Assembly (NCBI GenBank): GCA_028023455.1 | Contig: JAQFVV010006255.1 | Coordinates: forward strand, 6,306,501 to 6,370,500 | Source: Epiperipatus broadwayi | Taxonomy: Eukaryota > Onychophora > Udeonychophora > Euonychophora > Peripatidae | Direction of reading: 5' to 3' | Length of the DNA: 64,000 bases | In this document: piece by piece, positions 36,401 through 48,900 of the stretch | Layout: every line of letters begins with the position of its first letter | How positions within the stretch are numbered: position 1 is the first letter of the stretch | The notes under the pieces: model-generated | Told to the model about the DNA's origin: nothing | The model's database searches: none | What the model saw: only the letters and a program-made list of their open reading frames with translations | Made by a program: the position numbers and the translations under genes

Positions 36401-38541
36401 TATCTAGCACATTTAAATTCTAAGTTGATTTCTCCAACTAAGGAGAATGCATTGATCATCAGACTTTCCAATTACCAAGTAAAGAGTTTGATCCTTTTTC
36501 CATTGTTATTTTAATCTTAACTAAGAGTAGTTAGATGCCTATTTACTGACGAGTATTAGATAATTGATTGAATTGGCTTGCCTATGAGTTGCTTAAATGA
36601 AAGATTAATTCTAAACCTGATTAGAACTTGAATTTTATTCAGCCTGGTTCAAATAGAGATCATAATTAGTTCCTTATTTTATATATGTGTTTATATATAT
36701 ATATATTATTTGAGTCTCAAAACATATCACTTTATGTATGAATCATTATTGTTTTATCTTCATATTTTTCAAAAATTATATTTATGTAGAAAAGAAATAG
36801 TTATACCATCTTTAAAATAAATAAAAAAATAAAGTCAGATGTCACATGATCTAATTATACCATCTATATATACCATCTTTAAACAAACAAACAATAAGAC
36901 ATTGTCATTTAAAAAGATTTATGCAAATCAAAATAGTTCTAATATCTTTAAATATATATAAAAAAGATATAACTGCATTTAAAATTTTTTAGAGCGGTTA
37001 TTTTCATTGAAAAAAATTTAAATAATTTATTAAAAATTGCTTTAGTTTTCATTATTATTAAAAAAAATTAAGATTGCAAAAGTATTAAAAGGGTCAAATG
37101 CAGAATTTTTCACAAACTGTTCATGTTGCACTCAAATCTGTCTTTCCCAAGCACTGATTTTTTTTGTAGTGATTCTATTTTAATATTCAGTTAGAAATGT
37201 CATACCTTTAATCCAGTATTCTTAATATTACGCTTTTATGAATGAGTGATTTGTCTCAATTGAGAATAACTCAGCAATACTTTCTTAATCTCCCTTCCTC
37301 ATTAAATAAGTATCTCTCCTATAACTATTTTTTAAAAGTTTTTATTTGCTATATATTATAAACAAATAAATATTTTTTAAGAAAAAATATAACTAGTACT
37401 GTATAAAAATAAAACAAAAACATGATGTTTACATCATTCAAGCCTATTCATAGATATTATATAAATGTATATTTTTTAAAAAAAAGATTTTAAAATGAGT
37501 GGGGTGTATTTAACATTAAATATTAAAAAATTGTTAAATAATTACTAACTTCTACTAAGATAATAAAATTTGGCAGTCATAAGAATTTTAAGAGCTCCCA
37601 TCTAACGTTTTTCCAGTTGACAAAAGTTGCTGAATAATAGAAAGTTTATTAGCAATGATATTCTATAGGCATAAGAATTTTTTTGATTATTAAAAATATT
37701 TTTGAGTTAAAAATAATCAGTTCCCTTTTAGCCTTTTAATATTTTTCAATTATATTTGTGACATGTGTTTGTTCTGTCTTCTATGTACTTAATTAAATAA
37801 GACTTTTTATTTCAAATTTTAGTTTTAAAGTAATTATTATACGAATTTTTCTGAAATTTATTTTCAGCATTACAATCTCTATAATTGGTACTATACAAAT
37901 ATCCATAATCAAGTCAAAAATCAAATGAAACTCTCTCTCAGTGTGTTATTACGATTATTATTATTTTACAAATATAACGAAGATTTAACATTTTTTCTTT
38001 ACAAATAAATAATCAGATTGTAATTGGTTTCTATGCAAATGATGTATAAATATTTGCATATTTACTAAATCACATTTTTACTAAATCACATTTTGATTTA
38101 AAAACAATTATCATCAAAATTTATTTAATTAATGTTGCATTTATAATTTATAAATTCTGAAGAATTGTTAGCTTTATTAAATTCAATTTTTTTTTATCAA
38201 ATAATGATAATTTCAATTTTTCATAATTTGAAAGTTGGGTACCTCCCCCCCCCCCCAATTCCTATTTTTTTGAGCTATTCCAGTATTCTTCTCCATCTTT
38301 ATTCACATGAATAAAAAAATTAAGACTTAAAAAATATTTAGCATTAATAAGCTATGTGATTGCTATTGACAGACCAGTTATCTATTTTGTCCAGTCATTC
38401 AATGACCTGATTTACTCATATATCCATCTGTTCATATATACATATTAAATCATATAATTCAGTATATGAATAACTGAAATTTATCTGAATCAGAGCATTG
38501 AAATGCTGTCTACCAAGGTTATTGTGAAATAAGATATTAAA

Positions 38542-38543
<2 letters not shown>
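36401..38543. other. AT-rich sequence, no gene seen
   Basis: No coding or RNA feature could be supported. A B-box-like GAGTTTGATCC near 36485 hints at an old tRNA-derived insertion, but no A box is convincing. Confidence 0.5.

Positions 38544-38626
<83 letters not shown>
38544..38626. repeat. (AT)n microsatellite
   Basis: About 41 uninterrupted AT units directly abut the outer edge of the LTR element. Any target-site duplication on this side is hidden by the repeat. Confidence 0.98.
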
Positions 38627-38630
<4 letters not shown>

Positions 38631-38714
38631 ACCTAATTAAAGGATCCAAGTATATTATTTAATTAAAAAAAGATTCAAATATAAATATTTAGCTTAATAA
38701 ACGAAAAAGAATTG

Positions 38715-39214
38715 NNNNNNNNNNNNNNNNNNNNNNNNNNNNNNNNNNNNNNNNNNNNNNNNNNNNNNNNNNNNNNNNNNNNNNNNNNNNNNNNNNNNNN
38801 NNNNNNNNNNNNNNNNNNNNNNNNNNNNNNNNNNNNNNNNNNNNNNNNNNNNNNNNNNNNNNNNNNNNNNNNNNNNNNNNNNNNNNNNNNNNNNNNNNNN
38901 NNNNNNNNNNNNNNNNNNNNNNNNNNNNNNNNNNNNNNNNNNNNNNNNNNNNNNNNNNNNNNNNNNNNNNNNNNNNNNNNNNNNNNNNNNNNNNNNNNNN
39001 NNNNNNNNNNNNNNNNNNNNNNNNNNNNNNNNNNNNNNNNNNNNNNNNNNNNNNNNNNNNNNNNNNNNNNNNNNNNNNNNNNNNNNNNNNNNNNNNNNNN
39101 NNNNNNNNNNNNNNNNNNNNNNNNNNNNNNNNNNNNNNNNNNNNNNNNNNNNNNNNNNNNNNNNNNNNNNNNNNNNNNNNNNNNNNNNNNNNNNNNNNNN
39201 NNNNNNNNNNNNNN
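38715..39214. other. Assembly gap, exactly 500 N
   Basis: The flanks gaattg and ttgtagctttt are directly contiguous (gaattgttgtagc) in the other LTR. The gap need therefore hold no unique sequence at all, or could hold the extra 240-bp tandem copy found there. The round size suggests a placeholder. Confidence 0.95.
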
Positions 39215-39624
39215 TTGTAGCTTTTATTTTATATCAAAGAGAAAAGAATTAAACATTGTAACTTGCTGAGCATAAGCTATTAAACAAAAGATCAGACTGA
39301 GTTATCAATCATATTAAGAGTCATTGGATTAAATGAAACATACTCCTGGATAGTAGCTATAGAGCCATAAGGTCATAAATATTAAAATGATGCATAGGAA
39401 TAAATTAAACATATTTCTATAATTAGATTTCTCAAGATATCACAATATCAATAATTATAAACAAATTATTAAGAACGACTACTATAATTCAGGTATATGG
39501 AAATCAAGTGAGTGAGTACACTGGTAACTCAATCAAATACCTCTCAATATATCCAACTGTAGATTTTACTCACTTTCATTTCTTGTTTTGATGTTAAGTG
39601 CATATTTAAACAAATACCAAGTGA

Positions 39625-39725
39625 ATATGGTCTAGCAGGGCGCCACTAGATTATCTGAATCTAGACACAGTTATATCTAATAACCTTTTCACATGTACCA
39701 GGTTTGAATCCCTTTTGGTACTTTA
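39625..39725 (+). repeat. Possible fossil tRNA/SINE inside LTR
   Basis: GGTCTAGCAGGGCG resembles an A box and CAGGTTTGAATCCC a B box, about 70 bases apart, with GTACC...GGTAC pairing around the B box. The same block is present in the other LTR (about 46720-46810). The spacing is long even for a tRNA with a large variable arm, so the call is tentative. Confidence 0.3.
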
Positions 39726-42604
39726 TTTCTAATAAAAATGGAAGATTTTGCTTTTTCGAGCCATATCACTGTATGCACTAATATTTAGGTAAACATAAAA
39801 CATCTTTAAACCAAAGTGGAGTATATAAAATTCATTAGACATAAATCATTTCCCAGATCTTAACATAATAAATATGTTTCAATATTTCTCTTTACAAGTT
39901 TTACTAGCTCAGATTACTATTAATCTAGGATAGTAATTCACTCATCCTTGCATGAAATAGATGATGGGATGGTGGTTATAATAATACTAAGAAATCACTA
40001 AATACCATGAAATCAATATTTATTTATGGCCTTTAAACATTTAAACAGCTCATTAATTAAAATGTGATGATGATGATAATGATAACAATAATGGTTTCAA
40101 CCACAGCTTTAGAACTAAGCCTAATCATAAAACCTAATTGTTATAAAGAAATTCATAATTATTGCTTAATTTTAGTATATCTAATTGGAACTTAAATAGC
40201 TAATATTCACCTTGATGATGAATGATCACACTTAATAAAGACTACTGTTAATGAAGTATATATGCCTTGTTTAATAAAATAAACTAAGATTTATTGCTGC
40301 ATTTCTAACATATACATAAAAATTTATAGATAAACATGAAAATTGATATGAATAATAATAACAATAATAATTGATTATATTGCAATCTTCAGATTAATTT
40401 CAAGTTCTTCCCCCTTTCCCGTCAAATGTATATTGTATTAAATTGGGTAACCAATTTGTTAAAATGTTCCATCCACAAGAAAAGTATTTCATAAAAAAAA
40501 ATATTCAATCATTGGCACACATACTTTATAATCTAACATGTAAGTAGAATGACAAAAATAAATGTTAGTAAAATTGGAAAGAGCAAGTTTTAGAAACAAG
40601 TTTTAAAGTATCTTTCTATCCCCCTCCCTTCTACACTCTGAAACCTATACTTTCTTAAGACAAAATAATTTAATACTTTAATACTGCTTATTCCTTCACA
40701 TTCACTCGCAAATACATATATGCAACAAGTATTATATTATTATGTATGTGCGTGTTTTATCCCCATAATAACAAAAATATTATTTAAAACAAAATAATAA
40801 TACAAAAAAAAATTATTATACACATTAATAATATTTCATAACTGTAAATCAATAAACAAACATAATTTTGATACCTACAAAATCATTTATGAAGCTCAAG
40901 GTTATCATTAGTAAAAAAAAAATTATTGGTTTTAATCGATCTGAATTATCTTTAAAAGTTCTTTAAACAAAATTATACCACTCTGTTGCTAAAATTTTAC
41001 TAAGTCTCTGATATCATAAAGAAAACATTAAAAAAAATTCATATTACCAGTTCCATTCTTTGGTCAAGACTTCTAATGATTCAAATTTATCTTGTTCAAT
41101 GTCTCTCTTTCTGCAGCTAACATTTCCATTTTACTTTGGAACAATCTCTTTCTTGAGGTGTATAATTATTTGATGATGATGATCCTATTGAGGTTATTTG
41201 CTTTAGTGGACAACTTGGAAATCATTATATTAATTCTTCTTTTCTTCCTGTCAAGCATGATTCTTTTAGTGAATGAAGTACAGCAGTTGTTTTCATGTTT
41301 ATAAATTTTCTGGGGATTAAACTCAGTTACTGGAACAATTAATTGGACTTGATGATTTACTATTTATCTGTAGATTAATCATTTTTCTTCTGATTGCCTT
41401 CAAATGCGGGTGAATGCTTTCTTATTTCTATTTAAAAACATCTGATTTCTCTCGGTCAGTTGAAAGGTGTAGAATATTATTTTTCAGACAAGACATCTTT
41501 TCTTTCCTATATGATGCACTAGTTGGATGGTCTGGTCAACAGATGAGACATATATTAATTTTTCTTACCCCGCCATCCTTATATTTTCAACATCGAAAAT
41601 TCAATATATAAAAAAAATGATTTGAAATTGGGAATTTTGGTAGAGTTGAAACGCTTGTCTTTTCTCTTCAATATTTTTAAAAGTCTCTATAACAAAAAAC
41701 TGATTTTTCCCAGACAGGTTTTTATAGTTTATTTTTGAATCAACTCACCCAATTAGAGTGATAGTGTGACTTTCTCTGGAAACATTTTTTTCTTAAAATC
41801 ACACTATCTTGATTTTTCAGACTAATCCTGTTTTGAAGAAAAAAATAGACTTAATTCTTTTTTTTACACCTATGTAACATCTCAAATTTTGAGCTTCTTT
41901 CTTTTGATCTTAAGATGAGACATGTCTAAAATTAGACTTCTCACATCATCTCTAAATTTTTTTTTAACAGAAAAACAACCCTTATAATACAAAAAAATTG
42001 TTGAGTAAGAAAAAAACAATGTAACAGATTTTCTTCCCTTTCTCTCAATATTTAATAAATGTAGATATATTTATGTGATGTAACACACACACTCCATCAT
42101 TCAAATCATGTATAAACTGACATTAAATAATCTAATTGCTATCTTAGTAATTATAACCCTAATATTTAAAATTAAATCCTTAGCTTTTAAATCCAAATTA
42201 CAATTATAGAAAAGTAAAATAGAGAAATATTAAAATTTAGCAAGTGTAGGTTAGTTTTAAAGAAAGTTAAAATGTTTAATATTTGAAATATAAAACAATT
42301 AAATAGCTTACACATACATTGCCTATATATGTGTAACTTTGCTTTTTAACAAAAAAATTAAATATTGAATAGTTTAAATGTGTTTATTACCTTTTTATTA
42401 ACACACAAACAAATAAAGAATATAATTGTTGACCCACTCTCTTTCTGCCTTAAGCTTTTAAAACTGGATCTTGTAGGGTTTAAACTTGGATGCCCTACAG
42501 CTTTCCTTTTTATATAAAAAATGTGATGATGATTTTTGTTTTACATTTTCTTACATGCACATTACTATAAATTTAGCTAATGACTAAATTGTAATGGAAC
42601 AACA

Positions 42605-42618
42605 TTCCCCCCTTCAAA
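42605..42618 (-). promoter_or_regulatory. Polypurine tract (plus-strand primer)
   Basis: Read on the minus strand, TTTGAAGGGGGGAA lies immediately before the 3' LTR start TGTTGTTCC. This is the position and composition of the RNase H-resistant primer for second-strand synthesis. Confidence 0.85.
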
Positions 42619-42877
42619 TAAAATCATCAGCACATTTGCTCTAACTATATCTAATAAAAAAATCCTAACTAATAAAATAACACTAATAATAATAACTATA
42701 ATAATATAAAAAAAATTTCTAACTACTGGTAAATATCATACTTTCATTAGAAAACTTAAATGGGATTTATTTGGAGATCTTTGCCAAGCTACTCTGCTGA
42801 AGTATAAGGGATCAAACTCCTAGCATTATAGGTTCCCTTATTCCCATCAAGAGTAGCAAGCATAAAAGCATTCTCTC

Positions 42878-43582
42878 TTATTTTCTTGGTAATTTTAAAT
42901 GGCTTTTCCTTTTCAAATCATATTGCGGTCTGCAGAAAATTGCACATGTATATTCAGTCCATTTTTGGAGATCTTTCTTTTTCATTTTCACTGGACACTT
43001 ATAAAACATATCCAGAGGATTTATTTTGTATAACCTCCTATTACAGACTCCATTTAGAAATATGGATTCTTGGTACCATACGTAATATGCCTTGAAGTTT
43101 TTCAGAGAGATTGACTCTCTATACCATATATAATTCATCCTTAAATCTTCCAGAGAGGTTGATTCTCTGGGACACATATAATTTATTTTAGAGACATTGA
43201 TTTTCTGTATTATCTATAATGGACATTTAAGCTTTTCAGAGAGATTGACTCTCTGTACCAAATATAATTTACTTTTAACTTTTTCAAAGATATTGACTCT
43301 CTGTACCAGATATAATCTACTTTTAACTCTTTCAGAGCATCTAAATTTTTTAGTGAGATTGTTTCTCTGTCTGATACACACTGGACATTTACATTTTTCA
43401 GAGAGATTGCCTCTCTGTACCAGATATAACTTATGTTTGACTTCTCCAGAGAAGTTACATTTTTTAGAGAGAGTGATTCTCTGTATGATACACACTGAGT
43501 ATTTAAATTTTTCAGAGATAGATTCTCTGTACCATATATAAGGTATTTCTAATCTATTTAAAAATATAGATTTTGAAACCAT
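42878..43582 (-). pseudogene. Gag-like C-terminal part with peptide repeats
   Basis: One reading frame runs from about 43582 to 42878, interrupted by a stop near 43214. It is made of about ten repeats of 15-21 residues around a core such as YLVQRVNLSEK or WYRESISLK, followed by a Cys-containing end (FYKCPVKMKK, TCAIFCRPQYDL). The previous frame ends with HVWFQNLYF, which is itself a repeat unit, so an indel near 43565 shifts one protein into two frames. I recognise no family. Some repeats have CKCPVC-like cysteines, but no regular zinc finger. Confidence 0.5.
43095..43535. repeat. Array of short hairpins (CAGAGAG...CTCTCTG)
   Basis: At least nine units lie at about 43101, 43151, 43191, 43235, 43283, 43351, 43397, 43464 and 43511. 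Each holds a small inverted repeat such as CAGAGAGATTGACTCTCTG, a 5-7 bp stem with a 3-5 base loop. They are spaced 40-70 bases apart and mostly followed by taccatatata-like sequence. Units differ in the linker but keep the stem largely intact. The same DNA encodes the peptide repeats above. Confidence 0.85.
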
Positions 43583-44730
43583 ACATGCTGGTTAGCTACT
43601 AGATTGAGAACTACAGACTGTTGAAACTTTTGCTCTCTTTCTAAAATATCTGGTTTCATCTCCCCCATTGCCCCTCTTAACTTTATCATATTATCTGGTG
43701 CATGAAGTTTTTCCTCCCACTTTGTTCTCCTTCTTTTTACTTCATAACCTATCCTAACCTGCTCTTTGGTCATCACCTCAGGTACTCTCTTTACTGAGAG
43801 ATTTGGTTTCACGACTTCTATTGGCCTATCTACTTCCTGGAACTTATCCTCTATCAGTGTACTAGCTGGTTTATTTACTTTGTCATCTAATTTCTCATTC
43901 CTTTCTTTATTATCAGTAATCTGACTATCTAGTTTATCTTTTAACACTGGTAAGCCCTGACTATTTTTCTGTTTGACAATTCTAACATATTCACACAGCT
44001 CCCCTGCTCTATCTTCTAAAAAGGTTTCAACATTATTTTCTAATCTTTGACTATTTTCTATTATACTTTCTGCACCCTTTTTGCTATCCTCTCTTAGACT
44101 TTTTATCCATCTTTTCACAGAATGACACATCTTTTGTTCCAGACTTTCCTTATTTTTTTTGGAATTTGTATAATCTTCTAGTAAGTTTTGTTATATATAA
44201 TCTATCATCAGCTCAGTCAATTTTATACCTGATAGTGCTTCCTTCTTTATTCAAATCTGGAAATCTTCAGTACTTGTTACTATCCCCTTTACTTTTATGG
44301 TAACTTCTACTCCAATTACAACCTCTCCATCCTCTTCTTTATAAAGATTATCATCTCCAGGAATTGAGGCACTTTTCCCATGTTTCTCTATTTTATTCCG
44401 CAAAGCCATAGGAATTTTCCTGTTGTTTTCAACAGAGCTATTGATCTTTTCTTTTAATTCATCTTCACTTCTTTTATCCTCTTCTTTTAAACTTTCTATA
44501 GTTTTCTCTCTGTCTTCTCCCAAACTTTCTATCTTTTGTCCCAATCTTTCTTGATCTTCTAGCAGACTTTTATTACTTTCCTCCATCTTTTGTTCTAAAC
44601 TTTTAAGCATCTGCATTATCATTTGCAGGTCAAATCCACTCATCTTATTAAAACTTAATATATTCAATATATATCCCATCTGTGCTTCCCTGACCACCAA
44701 AAACCTACACATCCTTTCCTTGTCTGACAC
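43558..44730 (-). pseudogene. Gag-like coiled-coil protein
   Basis: It starts at the ATG at 44730, or more likely an internal one at MSGFDLQMIMQMLKSLEQKM. The frame stays open to 43558 except for a TGA at 44253-44251 and a TAA about 70 bases on, so it was one protein of about 390 residues. The N-terminal part is strongly heptad-like and charged (LKSLEQKMEESNKSLLEDQE, LKEEDKRSEDELKEKI), which predicts a coiled coil. The second part is again Lys/Glu rich (VKRRRTKWEEKLHAPDN). It follows the leader and primer binding site and so occupies the gag position. N-terminal coiled coils of this kind are common in Gypsy-like Gag proteins. No capsid major homology region or zinc knuckle is evident. Confidence 0.6.
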
Positions 44731-45956
44731 CTATCTTTGACTAACTGACTGATTTACTTTTCACCTTATCATGCATTACAAATACAAAAAAATATTTAAT
44801 ATACCCACTTGATGAACCACACAACAACAATCTATACACGTGCATGTCTGTCTGTAATAGCCCAAATTATACATTCATCCATTCTCCTAGAAATCCGACA
44901 GATATTGACAGTCCACAGAATGACTAGCAGTTCACAATCCTGAGATAAATAAAAGAATTTAGTCACAGCACTATAATCACACAATTCATCATGAGCACTC
45001 AGAAGATCACCCCAATTCAATCACTATTAACTACCACAACCCTTGATTGAATAATGCAAACTCTGTTGCAATAAAAAAATCTTTTAAGTCTTAGGGGCTA
45101 AAGTAGATAAACTATGCCTTGCTCTCTCTCTTGGAGTCTTATGTGGCAAGTATCAAGGAATGCCCTGCTTATTATAGACTACAGAAAACTAAGCCTTGCT
45201 CTCTCTCTTGGAGTCTTATAGGCTGATATCATGGCAGGACTGCTGTTTACTGCTTCATGATAAAATAAAAATAACATATAAACTGGATTGGAAAACTATG
45301 CCATGCTCTCTCTCTTGGAGACTTATAGGCTGATATCATGGCAGGACTGCTGTTAACTGCTTCATGATAAAATAAAGATAACTTATAAATTGGGTTGGAG
45401 CAGTGAATGGGTTTGATCATTCATGAGTTACACGAATACATAGCATTCTCAAAGCAATGACAAAACTCTCCACTCATCATCAAAACTGCAATCTAACCAA
45501 CCAAACTCCAACGATCAAATATCCAATCCAACTTCCAAAATCATAGACTTTTCTACAAAATGAACTCCCCAAACACATATGAGACTACCATCCCATAATT
45601 CATCACTATTACTATGCCTATCCTAATTGGCAATAAATCATTTTAATGTTTCAAAAAAAATTACTTCACCACTGTTTTAAGTTGTGATATACATATCTAT
45701 TTTCAAAATTGAGAAAAACAAAACTAAGCTGTTTTATGGCTGTACCCATTTTATCATCATCAATGAAAAATTAAATCATATAAAACATCATCACACACAA
45801 ATCTAAAATAAGACTGTATGGCCGAGACAATTTTGTAAGATAAAAAAAAAATTTTACCAAAAAATTTTACTAAAAAAAAATTTTCTTTTTAACCACACAT
45901 CTCCCATCATTCTATAGATCCTCCTTATTATCTCAGGTATATGGTAACATATCATA
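44731..45956 (-). other. Long 5' leader of the LTR element
   Basis: About 1.2 kb lies between primer binding site and first Gag-like ATG. It includes pyrimidine-rich repeats (45116-45400) and homopolymer runs near 45840-45890. No gene is supported. Packaging or dimerisation signals would be expected here, but none can be named from sequence. Confidence 0.5.
45116..45400 (-). repeat. Leader repeats with GCTCTCTCTCTTGGAG
   Basis: The motif gctctctctcttggag occurs at 45121, 45198 and 45305. The last two lie in near-perfect 107-base units that also share ataggctgatatcatggcaggactgctgtt and a tail tgcttcatgataaaataaa. Confidence 0.85.
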
Positions 45957-45974
45957 GCCTCATGTTGGGCACCA
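45957..45974 (-). promoter_or_regulatory. Primer binding site, tRNA-Lys-like
   Basis: On the minus strand TGGTGCCCAACATGAGGC begins one base after the LTR end (...GGTTACA). It starts with TGG, complementary to a tRNA CCA end, and resembles the tRNA-Lys(1,2)-type site TGGCGCCCAACGTGGGGC, with transition-type changes. Confidence 0.8.
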
Positions 45975-45975
45975 T

Positions 45976-48900
45976 TGTAACCTAATTAAAGGATCCAAGT
46001 ATATTATTTAATTTAAAAAAATTCAAATATAAATATTTAGCTTAATAAACGAAAAAGAATTGTTGTAGCTTTTATTTTATATCAAAGAGAAAAGAATTAA
46101 ACATTGTAACTTGCTGGGCATAAGCTATTAAACAAAAGATCAGACTGAGTTATCAATCATATTAAGGGTCATTGGATTAAATGAAACATATTCCTGGATA
46201 GTAGCTATAGAGCCATAAGGTCATAAATATTAAAATGATGCATAGGAATAAATTAAACATATTTCTATATAAATATTTAGCTTAATAAACGAAAAAGAAT
46301 TGTTGTAGCTTTTATTTTATATCAAAGAGAAAAGAATTAAACATTGTAACTTGCTGAGCATAAGCTATTAAACAAAAGATCAGACTGAGTTATCAATCAT
46401 ATTAAGGGTCATTGGATTAAATGAAACATACTCCTGGATAGTAGCTATAGAGCCATAAGGTCATAAATATTAAAATGTTGCATAGGAATAAATTAAACAT
46501 ATTTCTATAATTAGATTTCTCAAGATATCACAATATCAATAATTATAAACAAATTATTAAGAACAACTACTATAATTCAGGTATATGGAAATCAAGTGAG
46601 TGAGTACACTGGTAACTCAATCAAATACCTCTCAATATATCCAACTGTAGATTTTACTCACTTTCATTTCTTGGTTTGATGTTAAGTGCATATTTAAACA
46701 AATACCAAGTGAATATGGTCTAGCAGGGTGCCACTAGATTATCTGAATCTAGACACAGTTATATCTAATAACCTTTTCACATGTACCGGGTTTGAATCTC
46801 TTTTGGTACTTTATTTCTAATAAAAATGGAAGATTTTGCTTTTTCGAGCCATATCACTGTATGCACTAATATTTAGGTAAACATAAAACATCTTTAAACC
46901 AAAGTGGGGTATATAAAATTCATTAGACATAAATCATTTCCCAGATCTTAACATAATAAATGTGTTTCAATATTTCTCTTTACAAGTTTTACTAGCTCAG
47001 ATTACTATTAATCTAGGATAGTAATTCACTCATCCTTGCATGAAATAGATGATGGGATGGTGGTTATAATAATACTAAGAAATCACTAAATACTATGAAA
47101 TTAATATTTATTTATGGCCGTTAAACATTTAAACAGCTCATTAATTAAAATGTGATGATGATGATGATGATAATGATAATGGTTTCAACCACAGCTTTAG
47201 GACTAAGCCTAATCATAAAACCTAATTGTTATAAATTCATAATTATTGCTTAATTTTAGTATATCTAATTGGAACTTAAATAGCTAATATTCACCTTGAT
47301 GATGAATGATCACACTTAATAAAGACTACTCTTAATGAAGTATATATGCCTTGTTTAATAAAATAAACTAAGATTTATTGCTGCATTTCTAACATATACA
47401 TAAAAATTTATAGATAAACATGAAAATTGATATGAATAATAATAACAATAATAATTGATTATATTGCAATCTTCAGATTAATTTCAAGTTCTTCCCCCTT
47501 TCCCGTCAAATGTATATTGTATTAAATTGGGTAACCAATTTGTTAAAATGTTCCATCCACAAGAAAAGTATTTCATAAAAAAAATATTCATTCATTGGCA
47601 CACATAATCTAACATGTAAGTAGAATGACAAAAATAAATGTTAGTAAAATTGAAAAGAGCAAGTTTTAGAAACAAGTTTTAAAGTATCTTTCTATCCCCT
47701 TCCCTTCTACACTCTGAAACCTATACTTTTTTAAGACAAAATAATTTAATATTTTAATACTGCTTATTCCTTCACATTCACTCGCAAATACATATATGCA
47801 ACAAGTATTATATTATTATGTATGTGCGTGTTTTATCCCCATAATAACAAAAATATTATTTAAAACAAAATAATAATACAAAAAAAATTATTATACACAT
47901 TAATAATATTTCATAACTGTAAATCAATAAACAAACATAATTTTGATACCTACAAAATCATTTATGAAGCTCAAGGTTATCATTAGTAAAAAAAAAATTC
48001 TTGGTTTTAATCGATCTGAATTGTCTTTAAAAGTTCTTTAAACAAAATTATACCACTCTGTTGCTAAAATTTTACTAAGTCTCTGATATCATAAAGAAAA
48101 CATAAAAAAAATTCATATTACCAGTTCCATTCTTTGATCGAGACTTCTAATGATTCAAATTTATCTTGTTCAATGTCTATCTTTCTGCAGCTAACATTTC
48201 CATTTTACTTTGGAACAATCTCTTTCTTGAGGTGTATAATTATTTGATGATGATGATCCTATTGAGGTTATTTGCTTTAGTGGACAACTTGGAAATCATT
48301 ATATTAACTCTTCTTCTCTTCCTGTCAAGCATGACTCTTTTAGTGGATGAAGTACAGCAGTTGTTTTCACGTTTATAAATTTTCTGGGGATTAAACTCAG
48401 TTACTGGAACAATTAATTGGACTTGATGATTTACTATTTATCTGTAGATTAATTATTTTTCTTCTGATCACCTTCTAATGTGGGTGAATGCTTTCTTATT
48501 TCTATTTAAAAACATCTGATTTCTCTCAGTCAGTTGAAAGGTGTAGAATATTATTTTTCAGACAAGACATCTTTTCTTTCCTATATGATGAGCTAGTTGG
48601 ATGGTCTGGTCAACAGACAAGACATATATTAATTTTTCTTACCCCACCATCCTTATATTTTCAACATCGAAAATTCAATATATAAAAAAAATGATTTGAA
48701 ATTGGGAATTTTGGTAGAGTTGAAACGTTTGTCTTTTCTTTTCAATATTTTTAAAAGTCTCTATAACAAAAAACTGATTTTAACCAGACAGGTTTTTATA
48801 GTTTATTTTTGAATCAACTCACCCAATTAGAGTGATAGTGTGACTTTCTGGAAACATTTTTTTCTTAAAATCACACTATCTTGATTTTTCAGACTAATCC

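Larger units (their letters stand above)
38627..42604 (-). repeat. 3' LTR (in element orientation)
   Basis: It runs from TGTAACCTAATTAAAGG at its left edge to GGAACAACA at its right edge. It matches 45976-49680 along the whole length with scattered substitutions and small indels. About 3.48 kb is sequenced and 500 N lie inside. Plus-strand frames of 65-70 codons near 41092 and 41414 recur in the other LTR but have no recognisable protein family. Confidence 0.92.

Noticed and set aside
36425-36500. tRNA-like segment with GAGTTTGATCC
   Set aside because: The B-box resemblance is partial and no A box at correct spacing is convincing.
38416-38649. Tyr-Ile repeat frame over (AT)n
   Set aside because: Microsatellite translation with no other support.
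38712-39269. Open frame across the N run
   Set aside because: It consists almost wholly of undetermined bases.
41092-41611. Plus-strand frames of 70 and 65 codons shared by both LTRs
   Set aside because: They lie inside an LTR, antisense to the element, have no recognisable domain, and are repeated only because the LTR is.
43095-43535. CRISPR-like array
   Set aside because: Units are degenerate, spacing is irregular and the context is a eukaryotic LTR retrotransposon.
43197-43541. 114-codon plus-strand frame over the hairpin array
   Set aside because: Antisense shadow of the repeat array; the minus-strand frame fits the element orientation and the upstream Gag-like protein.
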